A stretch of DNA of 64,000 nucleotides from an uncultured Roseovarius sp. (GCF_947259555.1 NZ_CAMYMD010000100.1:65944-129943), one strand, 5' to 3'. Positions 16,613 to 25,789 are shown, numbered from the stretch's first letter. Notes: generated by a model from the sequence alone, not told the origin. Made by a program: numbers and translations.

Positions 16613-17520
16613 CGCTATTGCTGATAGGCCCCCCCGAGCGCGAGCAAGCGTGGCAGCCCATTTTCGAGAACGCTGGCGAAGCGCTGATTATAGGCGAGGA
16701 TGCGGTGCAAGACCCGCTCTCGATCACGCATCTGGCTTGTTGGCAACCTCCGGCGGAGCTTGGCCGCTATCCCAATCTGAAGGCCGTGATAAGCACCGGC
16801 GCGGGGGTAGATCAGATGCCGCTTCTACCGCCCGGCGTCGCGCTGACCCGCACGCTGGCACCCGGAATTGATGCGATGGTGCGCGATTGGGTGCTGATGG
16901 CGACGCTGATGCTGCATCGCGACATGCCGCGCTATCTGGAACAAAGCGCCCGCTCAGAGTGGCGGCCTCATCCCCCGCGTCTCGCCCGCGCCGGGCGCGT
17001 CGGTATCATGGGGCTGGGCCGGATCGGACGCACGGCGGCGGCAAGCCTGTCGTCTCTGGGCTTTGACGTCGCCGGCTGGAGCAGGTCGGGCAGACCTCTT
17101 GAGAATGTCAGGGTATATGCCCATGCCGATCTCTCTGCCTTTCTCGCCCGGACCGATCTGCTGATCTGTCTGCTGCCTTTGACAGACGAAACGCGCGGGC
17201 TGCTCAACGCGGACCTCTTTGCCAAGCTGCCCGAAGGTGCGGCGCTCATCCATGCCGGGCGCGGCGCGCAGCTTGACATGGAGGCGATGCGCCACGCGCT
17301 CGATGCGGGGCATCTCCGAGCCGCAATGCTCGACGTGACCGAGCCCGAACCCCTGCCACAGAGCCATTGGGCCTGGACCGATCCAAGGGTCATCATAACC
17401 CCTCATGTGGCCGCACAAACCGACGCAACCGAGGGCGCGCATCACGCATTGGCCGCCATTCGCGCCACGCGTGACGGCTCTGCACTTCCCGGCCTCGTGG
17501 ATCAGGGGCGGGGGTATTGA
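16609..17520 (+). CDS. Glyoxylate/hydroxypyruvate reductase A-like 2-hydroxyacid dehydrogenase
   Basis: This 303-residue NAD(P)-dependent enzyme of the D-2-hydroxyacid dehydrogenase family has a nucleotide-binding loop (VGIMGLGRIGRTAA, about residues 129-142) and a catalytic Arg/Glu/His set in HAGRGAQLD, DVTEPEPLP and ITPHVAAQT. These motif variants are those of GhrA-type glyoxylate/hydroxypyruvate reductases. It presumably reduces a 2-oxo acid formed by the upstream aminotransferase. The ATG at 16609 overlaps the aminotransferase stop; longer in-frame readings run inside that gene and were discarded. Confidence 0.85.
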   Translation: MTLLLIGPPEREQAWQPIFENAGEALIIGEDAVQDPLSITHLACWQPPAELGRYPNLKAVISTGAGVDQMPLLPPGVALTRTLAPGIDAMVRDWVLMATLMLHRDMPRYLEQSARSEWRPHPPRLARAGRVGIMGLGRIGRTAAASLSSLGFDVAGWSRSGRPLENVRVYAHADLSAFLARTDLLICLLPLTDETRGLLNADLFAKLPEGAALIHAGRGAQLDMEAMRHALDAGHLRAAMLDVTEPEPLPQSHWAWTDPRVIITPHVAAQTDATEGAHHALAAIRATRDGSALPGLVDQGRGY

Positions 17521-17692
17521 GCCGCAAAACAGGGGCAGCATTTCTCGCCGCGCCATCCGGCAAAACAAAAGATTCTGCCGTTGCATGAACAAAATTCGAC
17601 GCCAAGGCCTTTGTTTAACAGGCGATCATCACTCAATCGGAACCACATCCGCTCGCTCGAGCGGGATCATGGCAAGAAGAAAAACGGTTCAT

Positions 17693-18424
17693 ATGACACC
17701 TAAAACAATGGCAAAACCCTTGACTGCTTTCACCCATATGAGTTTTGACGTCGTCGGTACGCTGATAGACTTTGAATCCGCGATCATCGGCGCGCTGGAT
17801 GGCATAGCCCGGCAATCAGGCATCACCCTTGATGGCGAAGACGCGCTGGCGCTCTACCGTGCGGCCCGCTACGAGCCCGGCGCGGGTCTCTTTCCGGATG
17901 ATCTGGGTCGCTGCTACGGCAGTATCGCGGCACAATTGGGATTGCCTGACACGCCGGAACTGCGCCAGCGCCTCGTCGAGGCGGTCGGCGAGGCGTCACC
18001 CTTTCCCGACAGCGTCGCGGCGCTCGCGCGGCTTGGCAGGCGCTACAAGTTGATCGCCATGACCAATGCCCGCCGCTGGGCGTTCGAGAAATATGAGACC
18101 AAGCTCGGCTTGCCATTCTGGGCGGGGTTTACGGCGGACGATACAGGCACCGAAAAGCCGGACCCGGCCTTTTTTCACAAGGTGTTCGCCCATGTGGAGG
18201 CGACGGGTGGAACACCGGGCGCCATCCTGCACACCGCGCAGAGCCAGCACCACGATATCGGTATCTCACGCCAACTCGGCATGACGAATGTCTGGGTCGA
18301 ACGTCGCCACGAGCAAAAGGGCTATGGCGGCACCATAGAGCCCGACGCTTTCACCGAACCTGACTATCACTTCAAATCGCTTGCGGAACTGGCCGACGCC
18401 ACCGAGAGCGCTGCCAGAACCTGA
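17693..18424 (+). CDS. HAD-superfamily hydrolase, haloacid-dehalogenase type II-like, paralogue 2
   Basis: This protein of about 243 residues has a HAD motif I (MSFDVVGTLIDFE), a motif II (KLIAMTNARRW), a motif III Lys in TGTEKPDPAFFHKVF and a motif IV region ILHTAQSQHHDIG. Like the HAD protein at 12246 it lacks the second Asp of DxDGT, but its motif IV region (HTAQSQHHD instead of HVSSSFRYD) differs, so the two probably differ in substrate. The start is uncertain: ATG 17693 is chosen, with ATG 17669 and 17708 also possible. It precedes the importer operon by 89 bases. Function is not established. Confidence 0.75.
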   Translation: MTPKTMAKPLTAFTHMSFDVVGTLIDFESAIIGALDGIARQSGITLDGEDALALYRAARYEPGAGLFPDDLGRCYGSIAAQLGLPDTPELRQRLVEAVGEASPFPDSVAALARLGRRYKLIAMTNARRWAFEKYETKLGLPFWAGFTADDTGTEKPDPAFFHKVFAHVEATGGTPGAILHTAQSQHHDIGISRQLGMTNVWVERRHEQKGYGGTIEPDAFTEPDYHFKSLAELADATESAART

Positions 18425-18513
18425 GCCTGCCACCCCACCTCAAACCGGCGAAAAGAACCGGATGGGGTCCCGACTGAACCAGAAACCTCACCAGCAACAG
18501 GGAAGACAGAAAG

Positions 18514-20127
18514 ATGACCAGACTCAAACCAAGCAACTGGACCGGGCGCGACGATGCCATGATCGAAAACGCCATTCGCCGCGGCGCATCGCGCCGAGAT
18601 CTTTTGAAGATGCTCATGGGCTCGGGCGTGGCACTCGGCGCAGGCAGCGGCCTGCTGATGCACGCCTCTCAGGCGGTCGCCGCGACGCCAAAGTCCGGCG
18701 GGCACATGAAAGCCGCGGGCTGGTCTGCCTCAACGGCCGACACATTGGACCCGGCCAAGGCCTCGCTCTCGACGGATTACACCCGTTGCTGCGCGCTCTA
18801 CAATCGCCTGACATTCCTCAATGAAGCCGGCGAAGTCGAGATGGAACTGGCCGAGTCGATCGAGTCGAGCGACGCCAAGACCTGGAACATAAAGCTGAAA
18901 TCCGGCGTCACCTTCCATGACGGCAAAACCCTGAGCGCGGCGGATGTCGTGTTCTCGCTCAAGCGCCATCTTGATCCGGATGTCGGCTCCAAGGTAAACT
19001 CCATTGCCAAGCAGATGGCCGAGATCACCGCGGTCGATGATCTGAACGCACGGGTCGTGCTAACAGAGCCCAATGCCGACCTGCCGACCATCCTGTCCCT
19101 GCACCACTTCATGATTGTGGCCGACGGGACAACGGATTTTTCCAAGGGCAACGGCACCGGCGCCTTCGTGCTCGAAGAATTCAACCCCGGTGTTCGATCT
19201 GTCGCTGCACGCAATCCCAACTACTTCAAGGACACGGGCCCCTATCTCGACAGCTTCGAGTATTTCGCAATTCCCGACAACAACGCCCGCGTGAACGCGC
19301 TTTTGTCTGGCGATATTCATCTTGCGGCGGCTGTCAACGCACGGTCTTTGCGGATGATGGAAGGGCAATCGCATGTCGATACCATGATCAGCACGTCGGG
19401 CAATTATACCAATCTCAATATCCGCCTCGATCTGGAACCGGGTGCCAAGGCGGGCTTTATCGAGGGGATGAAACATCTGGTCCGCCGCGAACAGATCCAG
19501 AAATCCGTATTGCGCGGGCTGGCGGAAATTGGCAACGATCAGCCTGTCTCGCCTGCAAACCGCTATTACAATACCGAGTTGCAGCCCCGCGAGTATGACC
19601 CTGAACGCGCCCGGGCGCTCTTTGAAAAGGCGGGTGTCCTCGGCCAATCCATACCGATTGTTGCCTCCGAGGCCGCCAATGCCTCAATCGACATGGCGAC
19701 CGTGGTGCAGCAGGCCGGCGCAGAGATCGGCATGACATTCGATGTTCAGCGCGTGCCCTCTGATGGGTACTGGTCCAACTACTGGCTGAAAGCACCGGTC
19801 CATTTCGGCAACATCAACCCGCGCCCGACGCCGGATATCCTGTTCTCGTTGCTCTATCATTCGGAAGCACCCTGGAACGAAAGCCAGTACAAGTCCGAAA
19901 AATTCGACAACATGCTGGTTGAGGCGCGCGGGCTGCTGGATGAAACCAAGCGGACCGACATGTACTGGGAGATGCAGGAGATGGTGGCGAATGAGGCCGG
20001 CACGATCATCCCCACCTATATCTCGAACGTCGATGGCATGGCGGGCAACCTCAAGGGCATGCGCTCCAATCCGCTGGGGGGTCAGATGGGCTATGCCTTT
20101 GCGGAATACGTCTGGCTGGACACATAA
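18514..20127 (+). CDS. ABC transporter substrate-binding protein, peptide/opine type (family 5), Tat-exported
   Basis: This 537-residue periplasmic binding protein belongs to the DppA/OppA (SBP family 5) group. Residues 27-57 form a twin-arginine signal: SRRDLLK (R27, R28), a hydrophobic stretch and AVA before the likely cleavage near residue 57. The mature part shows the family pattern LDPAKASLSTDYTRCCALYNRLT, SGVTFHDGKTLSAADVVFSLKRH and YDPERARALFEKAG. Tat export suggests it folds in the cytoplasm. The associated permeases and a double ATPase follow directly, so this is a complete importer for peptides or peptide-like nitrogen compounds, probably the substrate of the surrounding catabolic genes. 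Confidence 0.9.
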   Translation: MTRLKPSNWTGRDDAMIENAIRRGASRRDLLKMLMGSGVALGAGSGLLMHASQAVAATPKSGGHMKAAGWSASTADTLDPAKASLSTDYTRCCALYNRLTFLNEAGEVEMELAESIESSDAKTWNIKLKSGVTFHDGKTLSAADVVFSLKRHLDPDVGSKVNSIAKQMAEITAVDDLNARVVLTEPNADLPTILSLHHFMIVADGTTDFSKGNGTGAFVLEEFNPGVRSVAARNPNYFKDTGPYLDSFEYFAIPDNNARVNALLSGDIHLAAAVNARSLRMMEGQSHVDTMISTSGNYTNLNIRLDLEPGAKAGFIEGMKHLVRREQIQKSVLRGLAEIGNDQPVSPANRYYNTELQPREYDPERARALFEKAGVLGQSIPIVASEAANASIDMATVVQQAGAEIGMTFDVQRVPSDGYWSNYWLKAPVHFGNINPRPTPDILFSLLYHSEAPWNESQYKSEKFDNMLVEARGLLDETKRTDMYWEMQEMVANEAGTIIPTYISNVDGMAGNLKGMRSNPLGGQMGYAFAEYVWLDT

Positions 20128-20144
20128 TCCACCTGCCAAAAGAC

Positions 20145-20170
20145 GCCCGCGCATGGCACCATGCGCGGGC
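20145..20170 (+). promoter_or_regulatory. Intercistronic hairpin between binding-protein and permease genes
   Basis: GCCCGCGCATGG (20145-20156), two bases, then its exact complement CCATGCGCGGGC (20159-20170). It lies 17 bases after the binding-protein stop and 30 before the permease ATG, with no T-run after it. Such a hairpin typically protects the upstream mRNA or attenuates read-through, so that more binding protein than permease is made. A similar hairpin occupies the same place in the other ABC operon (40297). Confidence 0.75.
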
Positions 20171-20200
20171 CATTTCCATTCCTGAAAAGGGAGGTGCCCC

Positions 20201-21160
20201 ATGCTCCGGTCCACCACGACATGGCTTCTCGTCGGGCAACGGCTAGGGATCGCATTCATCACGCTCATCATCGTGTCCTTCGCGGTGTTCTTCGCGACGG
20301 AAATGCTTCCCGGCGATGTCGCCCAGATCTTGCTCGGACAGGCGGCCACGCCCGAAGCGGTTGCCGGGCTTCGCGAGGCAATGGGGCTGAACGAACCTGC
20401 ATTTCAGCGCTTTCTCGGCTGGCTTGCAGGGCTTGCGACCGGCGACATGGGGCGATCTTACGTCAATGATATCGAAGTCGTCGATCTGTTGGGGGGACGC
20501 TTGCAGAACTCACTGCGCCTTGCCGGGATCGTCACCGCCATCTGCGTGCCAGTGGCGCTCACCCTTGGGATAATCGCCGCCATGTTTCGAGGCTCGTGGC
20601 TGGATCGAGCGGTGTCTGTGGCCACGATTTCGGTGATCTCGGTGCCGGAGTTCATGGTCGCGACGCTGGCCGTGCTGGTCTTTGCAGTCTGGCTCGACTG
20701 GTTGCCGGCCCTAAGCTACGGCGTCAATGTCGACAGCATCGGTGCGATGCTGCGGGCCTATGCCATGCCGGTCATCACGCTGAGCTTTGTCGTTTCCGCA
20801 CAGATGATCCGCATGACACGGGCTGCGGTGATCGAGACGATCGAAACCCCGTATGTCGAAATGGCCTTGCTGAAAGGCGCCTCAAGACGCCGCATGGTTC
20901 TTGTGCACGCGCTGCCCAATGCGCTTGGCCCCATTGCCAACGCGGTGGCCTTGTCGCTGTCCTATCTTGTCGGCGGGGTGATCATCGTCGAGACCGTCTT
21001 CAACTATCCAGGTGTCGCCAAACTGATGGTAGATGCTGTGGCGACCCGCGACCTGCCGCTGATCCAGTCCTGCGCGATGGTGTTCTGCGTCAGCTACCTG
21101 ACGCTGATCACGCTGGCGGACATGATCGCAATCCTCTCCAATCCAAGGCTGCGCCAGTGA
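20201..21160 (+). CDS. ABC transporter permease, DppB type
   Basis: This 319-residue inner-membrane permease has about six hydrophobic segments, starting LGIAFITLIIVSFAVFF. It carries the DppB/OppB hallmarks: an N-terminal region LPGDVAQILLGQAATPEAVAGLREAMGL, and the cytoplasmic EAA loop (ALLKGASRRRMVLVHALPNALGP) that docks on the ATPase. It overlaps the second permease by one base (TGATG at 21158-21162), so the two subunits are co-translated. It transports whatever the binding protein at 18514 delivers. Confidence 0.92.
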   Translation: MLRSTTTWLLVGQRLGIAFITLIIVSFAVFFATEMLPGDVAQILLGQAATPEAVAGLREAMGLNEPAFQRFLGWLAGLATGDMGRSYVNDIEVVDLLGGRLQNSLRLAGIVTAICVPVALTLGIIAAMFRGSWLDRAVSVATISVISVPEFMVATLAVLVFAVWLDWLPALSYGVNVDSIGAMLRAYAMPVITLSFVVSAQMIRMTRAAVIETIETPYVEMALLKGASRRRMVLVHALPNALGPIANAVALSLSYLVGGVIIVETVFNYPGVAKLMVDAVATRDLPLIQSCAMVFCVSYLTLITLADMIAILSNPRLRQ

Positions 21161-22026
21161 TGACCTCTCCCACAAGCTCCCCTCGCAAACTTCGCATGCC
21201 AACGCCGCGCAATCTGGGCTATTCCTTTGGCTGGACGGGCCGGATCGGCGTTGCGATCATCCTCTTTTGGGCAATCGTGGCACTCATCGGCAATTGGATC
21301 ACGCCCTACCCCGTGGGCGAAATCGTCGACTGGGATTATTTCAGTGGCGTCAGCGCCGCGCATTGGATGGGAACCGACTATCTGGGCCGGGACATATTTT
21401 CGCGGGTCCTGATGGGGGCACGCTATACGGTGGGAATAGCTCTGGCGTCGGCGACGCTGGCCTGCACCTTTGGCGTCATCCTCGGGATGATCGCGGCAGT
21501 CATTGGCGGCTGGTTCGATACGCTGCTGTCACGGCTTCTGGATGCGTTCAACGGTATCCCCTCGCTGCTCTTCGGTCTTGTGGTCGTGGCCGCGGTCGGG
21601 TCCTCCATTCCGGTTCTGGTGTTGACGCTGACCGCAATCTACATGCCGGGGGCGTACCGGTTTGCCCGCGCGCTGGCGGTGAACATCAACACAATGGATT
21701 TCGTGACCGTGGCCCGCGCCCGTGGCGAAGGGACACCCTACATGATCACGTTCGAGATCTTTCCCAACATCCTCGGCCCCGTGCTGGCGGATTTCGGGTT
21801 GCGGTTCGTCTTCATCGTCCTGGTCCTGTCGGGCCTGTCATTCCTTGGCCTCGGGGTTCAGCCGCCGAATGCCGATTGGGGCGCATTGGTACGCGAGAAC
21901 ATCGAGGGGCTGAGCCTGGGCGCACCGGCGGTCATCTTTCCATGCATCGCCATCGCGTCACTGACCATCTCGGTCAATATGTTCATCGACAACCTTCCCA
22001 CCAAGATCAGAGACAGGGCCGAATGA
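21160..22026 (+). CDS. ABC transporter permease, DppC type
   Basis: The 288-residue second permease subunit has a DppC-like N terminus (IILFWAIVALIGNWITPYP), the characteristic HWMGTDYLGRDIFSRVLMGAR periplasmic motif, and an EAA loop (ARARGEGTPYMITFEIFPNILGP). I chose the ATG at 21160, overlapping the previous stop; longer in-frame openings lie inside the dppB-like gene. The end overlaps the ATPase gene by an ATGA. Confidence 0.92.
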   Translation: MTSPTSSPRKLRMPTPRNLGYSFGWTGRIGVAIILFWAIVALIGNWITPYPVGEIVDWDYFSGVSAAHWMGTDYLGRDIFSRVLMGARYTVGIALASATLACTFGVILGMIAAVIGGWFDTLLSRLLDAFNGIPSLLFGLVVVAAVGSSIPVLVLTLTAIYMPGAYRFARALAVNINTMDFVTVARARGEGTPYMITFEIFPNILGPVLADFGLRFVFIVLVLSGLSFLGLGVQPPNADWGALVRENIEGLSLGAPAVIFPCIAIASLTISVNMFIDNLPTKIRDRAE

Positions 22027-23690
22027 TGACAGATACACCTCTCGTTTCCGTCCGCGACCTGCGGATTGGCGCCGTCACCGACTCGGGCCGCAATGTCGAG
22101 ATCATTCGCGGCGTGGATTTCGACATCGCACCGGGCGAAATCCTGGCCCTGATCGGTGAATCCGGCTCTGGCAAAACAACGATCGCGCTCTCTCTCATGG
22201 GGCACACCCGTAGCGGCTGTGCCGTTGAGGGCGGCACGATACGCATAGGAGAGCACGACATAACCGGCATGTCCGAAGGGCAACGCGCCAAGCTGCGCGG
22301 CACCGAGGTGTCGTATGTCCCACAATCCGCAGCGGCGGCGTTCAACCCGTCGAAGAGGATCATGGATCAGGTGGTGGAAACAACCCGCATCCACGACCTG
22401 ATGCCGCGCGACAAGGCCGAAGACTATGCGCGCACCCTCTTTCGCGCCCTGGCCCTGCCCAATCCAGACACCATCGGTGAGCGGTATCCGCATCAGGTGT
22501 CGGGCGGGCAGCTTCAGCGGCTCTCGGCGGCAATGGCCCTGATCGGCGATCCGAAGCTGGTGATCTTCGACGAACCCACCACGGCGCTTGACGTGACAAC
22601 GCAAATCGAGGTTCTGCGTGCGTTTCGCCGCGTGATGGAAGAAGGCGGCATGGCCGGGGTCTATGTCAGCCATGACCTGGCTGTAGTCGCCCAGATCGCG
22701 GATCGCATCGTCGTGCTCAAAGGGGGCGAGGTCCAGGAACACGGCACGACAGAGCAAATTCTGAACGCGCCCGAACATCCCTACACCAAAGAGTTGCTGG
22801 CCGCCTTTGACCCGGTGCCGCATATCGCCGTAAAAGATCTCGAAGACGCGAGTGAGACGCCGATCCTCGAAGTACAGAACCTCTATGCTGGCTACGGTCC
22901 CATCAAGGATGGCGAACCCGCAGCCAAGGTGATGCACGATGTGAATTTCAAGCTCTATCGTGGTCGCAATCTTGGAGTAATCGGTGAATCGGGCTCTGGG
23001 AAATCAACTCTGGCCCGCGCCGTGGCAGGCATCTTGCCGGCCTATCGGGGCAAAGTCCTTCTTGATGGGCATACGCTCGACCCGTCTTTGGCCAAACGCA
23101 GCAAACAAGAGCTGCGCCGCGCGCAGATTGTGTTTCAGCTGGCAGACACGGCGCTGAACCCGGCGCATTCCGTGGGCAGCATCATTGCCCGCCCCTTGCG
23201 GTTCTACAAGGGCCTGCGCGGGGCAGCCTGCGAAAAGCGTGTGATCGAATTGCTGGAAATGGTTCATTTGCCGTCGGCATTGCGTCATCGCCTTCCGTCA
23301 GAGTTGTCAGGTGGGCAGAAACAGCGCGTCAACCTCGCTCGCGCCCTCGCCGCAGAGCCCGAATTGATCCTGTGCGACGAGATCACGTCTGCACTCGACA
23401 CGGTGGTGGCGGCTGCCATTCTGGAATTGCTCAAGGAGCTGCAGGGCGAACTGGGGCTGAGTTACATGTTCATCAGCCATGACCTGTCCACGGTCGAGGC
23501 AATCTGCGACGACGTTCTGGTGATGTACAAGGGCGAGGTCGTCGAAGCCCTGCCAGCCGCGCGCATGTCCGAGGACGCCACCCACGCCTATTCCCGCCTG
23601 CTCATCTCGTCGGTGCCGCAGCTTGACACCGGCTGGCTCGCGGGGCTCGAACAGGACCCAGAGCTATTGGCCGCGTTTTCGGACCGCTAA
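22023..23690 (+). CDS. Fused double ABC ATPase (DppD-DppF) for the peptide-type importer
   Basis: This 555-residue protein carries both ATPase domains that are separate genes in many Dpp systems. Domain 1 (about 1-270) has Walker A GESGSGKTT, signature VSGGQLQRL and Walker B LVIFDEPTTALD. Domain 2 (about 275-540) has GESGSGKST, LSGGQKQRV and LILCDEITSALD. Between them lies the NAPEHPYTKELLAAF segment usual for this family. In domain 2 the Pro-Thr after the Walker B Glu is Ile-Thr, a mild variant. A start one codon later (second Met) is also possible. The stop runs directly into repeat copy 2. Confidence 0.92.
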   Translation: MMTDTPLVSVRDLRIGAVTDSGRNVEIIRGVDFDIAPGEILALIGESGSGKTTIALSLMGHTRSGCAVEGGTIRIGEHDITGMSEGQRAKLRGTEVSYVPQSAAAAFNPSKRIMDQVVETTRIHDLMPRDKAEDYARTLFRALALPNPDTIGERYPHQVSGGQLQRLSAAMALIGDPKLVIFDEPTTALDVTTQIEVLRAFRRVMEEGGMAGVYVSHDLAVVAQIADRIVVLKGGEVQEHGTTEQILNAPEHPYTKELLAAFDPVPHIAVKDLEDASETPILEVQNLYAGYGPIKDGEPAAKVMHDVNFKLYRGRNLGVIGESGSGKSTLARAVAGILPAYRGKVLLDGHTLDPSLAKRSKQELRRAQIVFQLADTALNPAHSVGSIIARPLRFYKGLRGAACEKRVIELLEMVHLPSALRHRLPSELSGGQKQRVNLARALAAEPELILCDEITSALDTVVAAAILELLKELQGELGLSYMFISHDLSTVEAICDDVLVMYKGEVVEALPAARMSEDATHAYSRLLISSVPQLDTGWLAGLEQDPELLAAFSDR

Positions 23691-23793
23691 AGCAATTTCA
23701 GAAAAAGTTGATAGACTTTTTCGGTTCGAAATTGCGCAAAAACAATGAACGACAGCGTTACGACTGTTTCAACGAAAAGTCGAAACGCTGTAG
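23689..23793 (+). repeat. Two-hairpin interspersed repeat, copy 2
   Basis: Second copy of the ~105-bp element, starting within the stop codon of the ABC ATPase gene. Hairpin A is perfect (GCAATTTC/GAAATTGC outside, GAAAAAGT/ACTTTTTC inside, loop TGATAG). Hairpin B pairs AGCGTT with AACGCT and GACT with AGTC, with one mismatch near the base of the outer stem. It lies between convergent genes (ABC ATPase on +, Lrp regulator on -, stop at 23811). The A-rich 5' arm and T-rich run in the inner stem suit a terminator read in either direction. Confidence 0.92.
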
Positions 23794-23810
23794 AGGGCCG
23801 GATCCCGCGG

Positions 23811-24305
23811 TCACTCAACATCTGTGAAAAGCCGGGTCAACGGCAGTTGCCGCTTGATGAACGGGGTCTTCATCACCACGAAGCTGAAATAGCGATCTAT
23901 TCCCGAGTTGCGGTCAATCAGGTCCTCGATGATTTCCTGATAATCGCTGATCCCGGCGGTGACGAATTTGGCCAGATAGTCGTAGCCGCCGGAAATCAGG
24001 TGACATTCAACGCAATTGTCGATCTTTTCCAAGGCTTCCTGAAACCGGGCAAAATCAATCTGCCGGTGGTTCTTGAGCGTGAATTCGGTGAACACGGTCA
24101 GCGTCTCACCCAGCTTGGCCACATTGATCAGCGCCGAGTATCCGGTGATGTAGCCGGATTTCTGCAACTTTTTCACACGGGTCAGGCAAGGCGAGGGCGA
24201 CAAATGCACCAGATCGGCCAGTTCAACATTGGTGATACGGCCATTGCGCTGCAATTCGGCCAGAATTCTGATGTCAATTCGGTCCAGTTTCTGAAGGTTG
24301 TTCAT
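23811..24305 (-). CDS. Lrp/AsnC-family transcriptional regulator
   Basis: This 164-residue regulator has an N-terminal winged HTH (KLDRIDIRILAELQRNGRITNVELADLVHLSPSPC, a close match to the Lrp signature; residues about 6-60) and a C-terminal ligand-binding RAM domain (ECHLISGGYDYLAKFV). Such proteins sense amino acids. It is divergent from the flavoprotein gene at 24461 with a 155-base gap that holds the shared promoters, so it probably controls that amino-acid-oxidase-like gene. Confidence 0.92.
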   Translation of the reverse strand: MNNLQKLDRIDIRILAELQRNGRITNVELADLVHLSPSPCLTRVKKLQKSGYITGYSALINVAKLGETLTVFTEFTLKNHRQIDFARFQEALEKIDNCVECHLISGGYDYLAKFVTAGISDYQEIIEDLIDRNSGIDRYFSFVVMKTPFIKRQLPLTRLFTDVE

Positions 24306-24460
24306 CGGTCCTGTCCTTGCATGTCATGGCACGACGCGCGATGCCGGAGCCTGAGCGCGCGGCGGATCGGGAAAATACAAAACGATCTGCCGGTCAACTT
24401 CCCTGATGCGGCACAAACCGCTGGAACTCTACAGCTAGGTTTCAAAAAACACATGGAAAA

Positions 24461-25789
24461 ATGATGCCTGCTCCACTGCTTGATATCGAAACCCAAACCG
24501 ATCTCCCCGAACATGCAGATTGCGTGATCATCGGAGGCGGGATCGTCGGCGTCAGCGCCGCCTATTGGCTTGCCCGCGCAGGGCAGAGTGTCGTTCTGCT
24601 CGAGAAAGGCCGTATAGGTGCAGAGCAATCCAGCCGCAACTGGGGCTGGTGCCGCCAGCAAAATCGGGATGCCAGAGAATTGCCCTTGTCCACGCGCAGT
24701 CTTGCATTGTGGGAAGAAATGAGCGCCGATATCGGGGCTGATCTCGGGTTTCGGCGCTGCGGCCTGCTGTATCTGTCCAACGATTCCGAGGAAATCGAGG
24801 GCTGGGCCAATTGGGGCCGCTTCGCCCGGGGCGAAGGCATCGACACCCGGATGCTGACGCCGGACGAAGCCAGCGAACGCGGTGCGGCCACCGGGTTGCT
24901 CTGGCAAGGCGGTGTCTGGTCGCCAAGCGATGGCGTCGCCGATCCCTCCCGCGCGGCGCCGCTTATCGCGCGCGGGATCATCGCGCATGGCGGCACCGTT
25001 CTGCAAGGATGTGCTGCTCGGGGACTGGAAACCGAGGCCGGTGCGGTTTCGGCGGTGATCACCGAGCGTGGCACAATCAAGACGCGCGCAGCGGTCATGG
25101 CAGGTGGCGCATGGGCTGGCAGTTTTATGCGTCGTCACGGCATCGGGTTTCCGCAAGCGGCAGTGCGCAGTTCGATACTGTCTGTGGCTCCCGGCGCTAC
25201 GGGACTGCCACCCGCGCTGCACACCAACGCTGTCTCGATCACGCGGCGCGGCGACGGCGCGCATACGCTGGCTGTGTCTGGCCTGGCCAATCTTGATCCC
25301 ACGCCGGGAGCGATTGCCGGAGTGCGGCATTTCCTGCCGATGTTCGCCAAGCGCTGGCGCGTCCTGCGCCCCGGCGGGGCCCAGGCGTGGCGCGCGGGTT
25401 TCGAGACCTGCAAGACATGGGATTTTGACGACGAGACACCGATGGAGCGCTGCCGCATCCTCGATCCGCGTCCCAGCCAGGCGCTGGTCAAGCTGACGCT
25501 GAAGCGCGCCCGCACCCTTCTGCCCGCACTCAGGAAATTGCCGATACAGGCCCAATGGGCGGGCTATATCGACAGCACACCGGACGGCGTACCCGTGATT
25601 GATGCCGATATCGGAACGCCCGGCCTCGTGCTTGCTGCGGGGCTTTCGGGGCATGGGTTCGGCATCGGCCCCGGCGTGGGACATCTTGTGGCGGATATGG
25701 TTCTTGGGCGCACCCCGATCACGGAGACCGAGCAATATCGCCTCAGCAGGTTCGGCAAGGGACAGTGGGGCAAGGTGGCGGACTTCTGA
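24461..25789 (+). CDS. DAO-family FAD oxidoreductase, amino-acid-dehydrogenase-like
   Basis: The 442-residue flavoprotein has an N-terminal FAD-binding fold (CVIIGGGIVGVSAAYWLARAGQ, about residues 21-42), followed by EQSSRNWGWCRQQNRD, a motif of a DadA/glycine-oxidase-like subgroup, and a C-terminal GLSGHGFGIGPGVGHLVADM that closes the FAD site. It would oxidise an amino acid or N-substituted amino acid to the imine. A start at the second ATG (24464) is equally likely. Regulation by the divergent Lrp-type gene is inferred from position. It converges with the related gene at 25792 with two bases between them. Confidence 0.82.
   Translation: MMPAPLLDIETQTDLPEHADCVIIGGGIVGVSAAYWLARAGQSVVLLEKGRIGAEQSSRNWGWCRQQNRDARELPLSTRSLALWEEMSADIGADLGFRRCGLLYLSNDSEEIEGWANWGRFARGEGIDTRMLTPDEASERGAATGLLWQGGVWSPSDGVADPSRAAPLIARGIIAHGGTVLQGCAARGLETEAGAVSAVITERGTIKTRAAVMAGGAWAGSFMRRHGIGFPQAAVRSSILSVAPGATGLPPALHTNAVSITRRGDGAHTLAVSGLANLDPTPGAIAGVRHFLPMFAKRWRVLRPGGAQAWRAGFETCKTWDFDDETPMERCRILDPRPSQALVKLTLKRARTLLPALRKLPIQAQWAGYIDSTPDGVPVIDADIGTPGLVLAAGLSGHGFGIGPGVGHLVADMVLGRTPITETEQYRLSRFGKGQWGKVADF

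Noticed and set aside
18430..18480. Possible hairpin between the HAD gene and the importer operon
   Set aside because: ACCCCA and TGGGGT can pair, but the inner part has large asymmetrical loops; not convincing.
23745..24464. 239-codon + strand frame starting in repeat copy 2
   Set aside because: It begins inside the repeat (MNDSVTTVSTK, also seen in copy 3) and then runs antisense through the Lrp gene; an artefact of the repeat.
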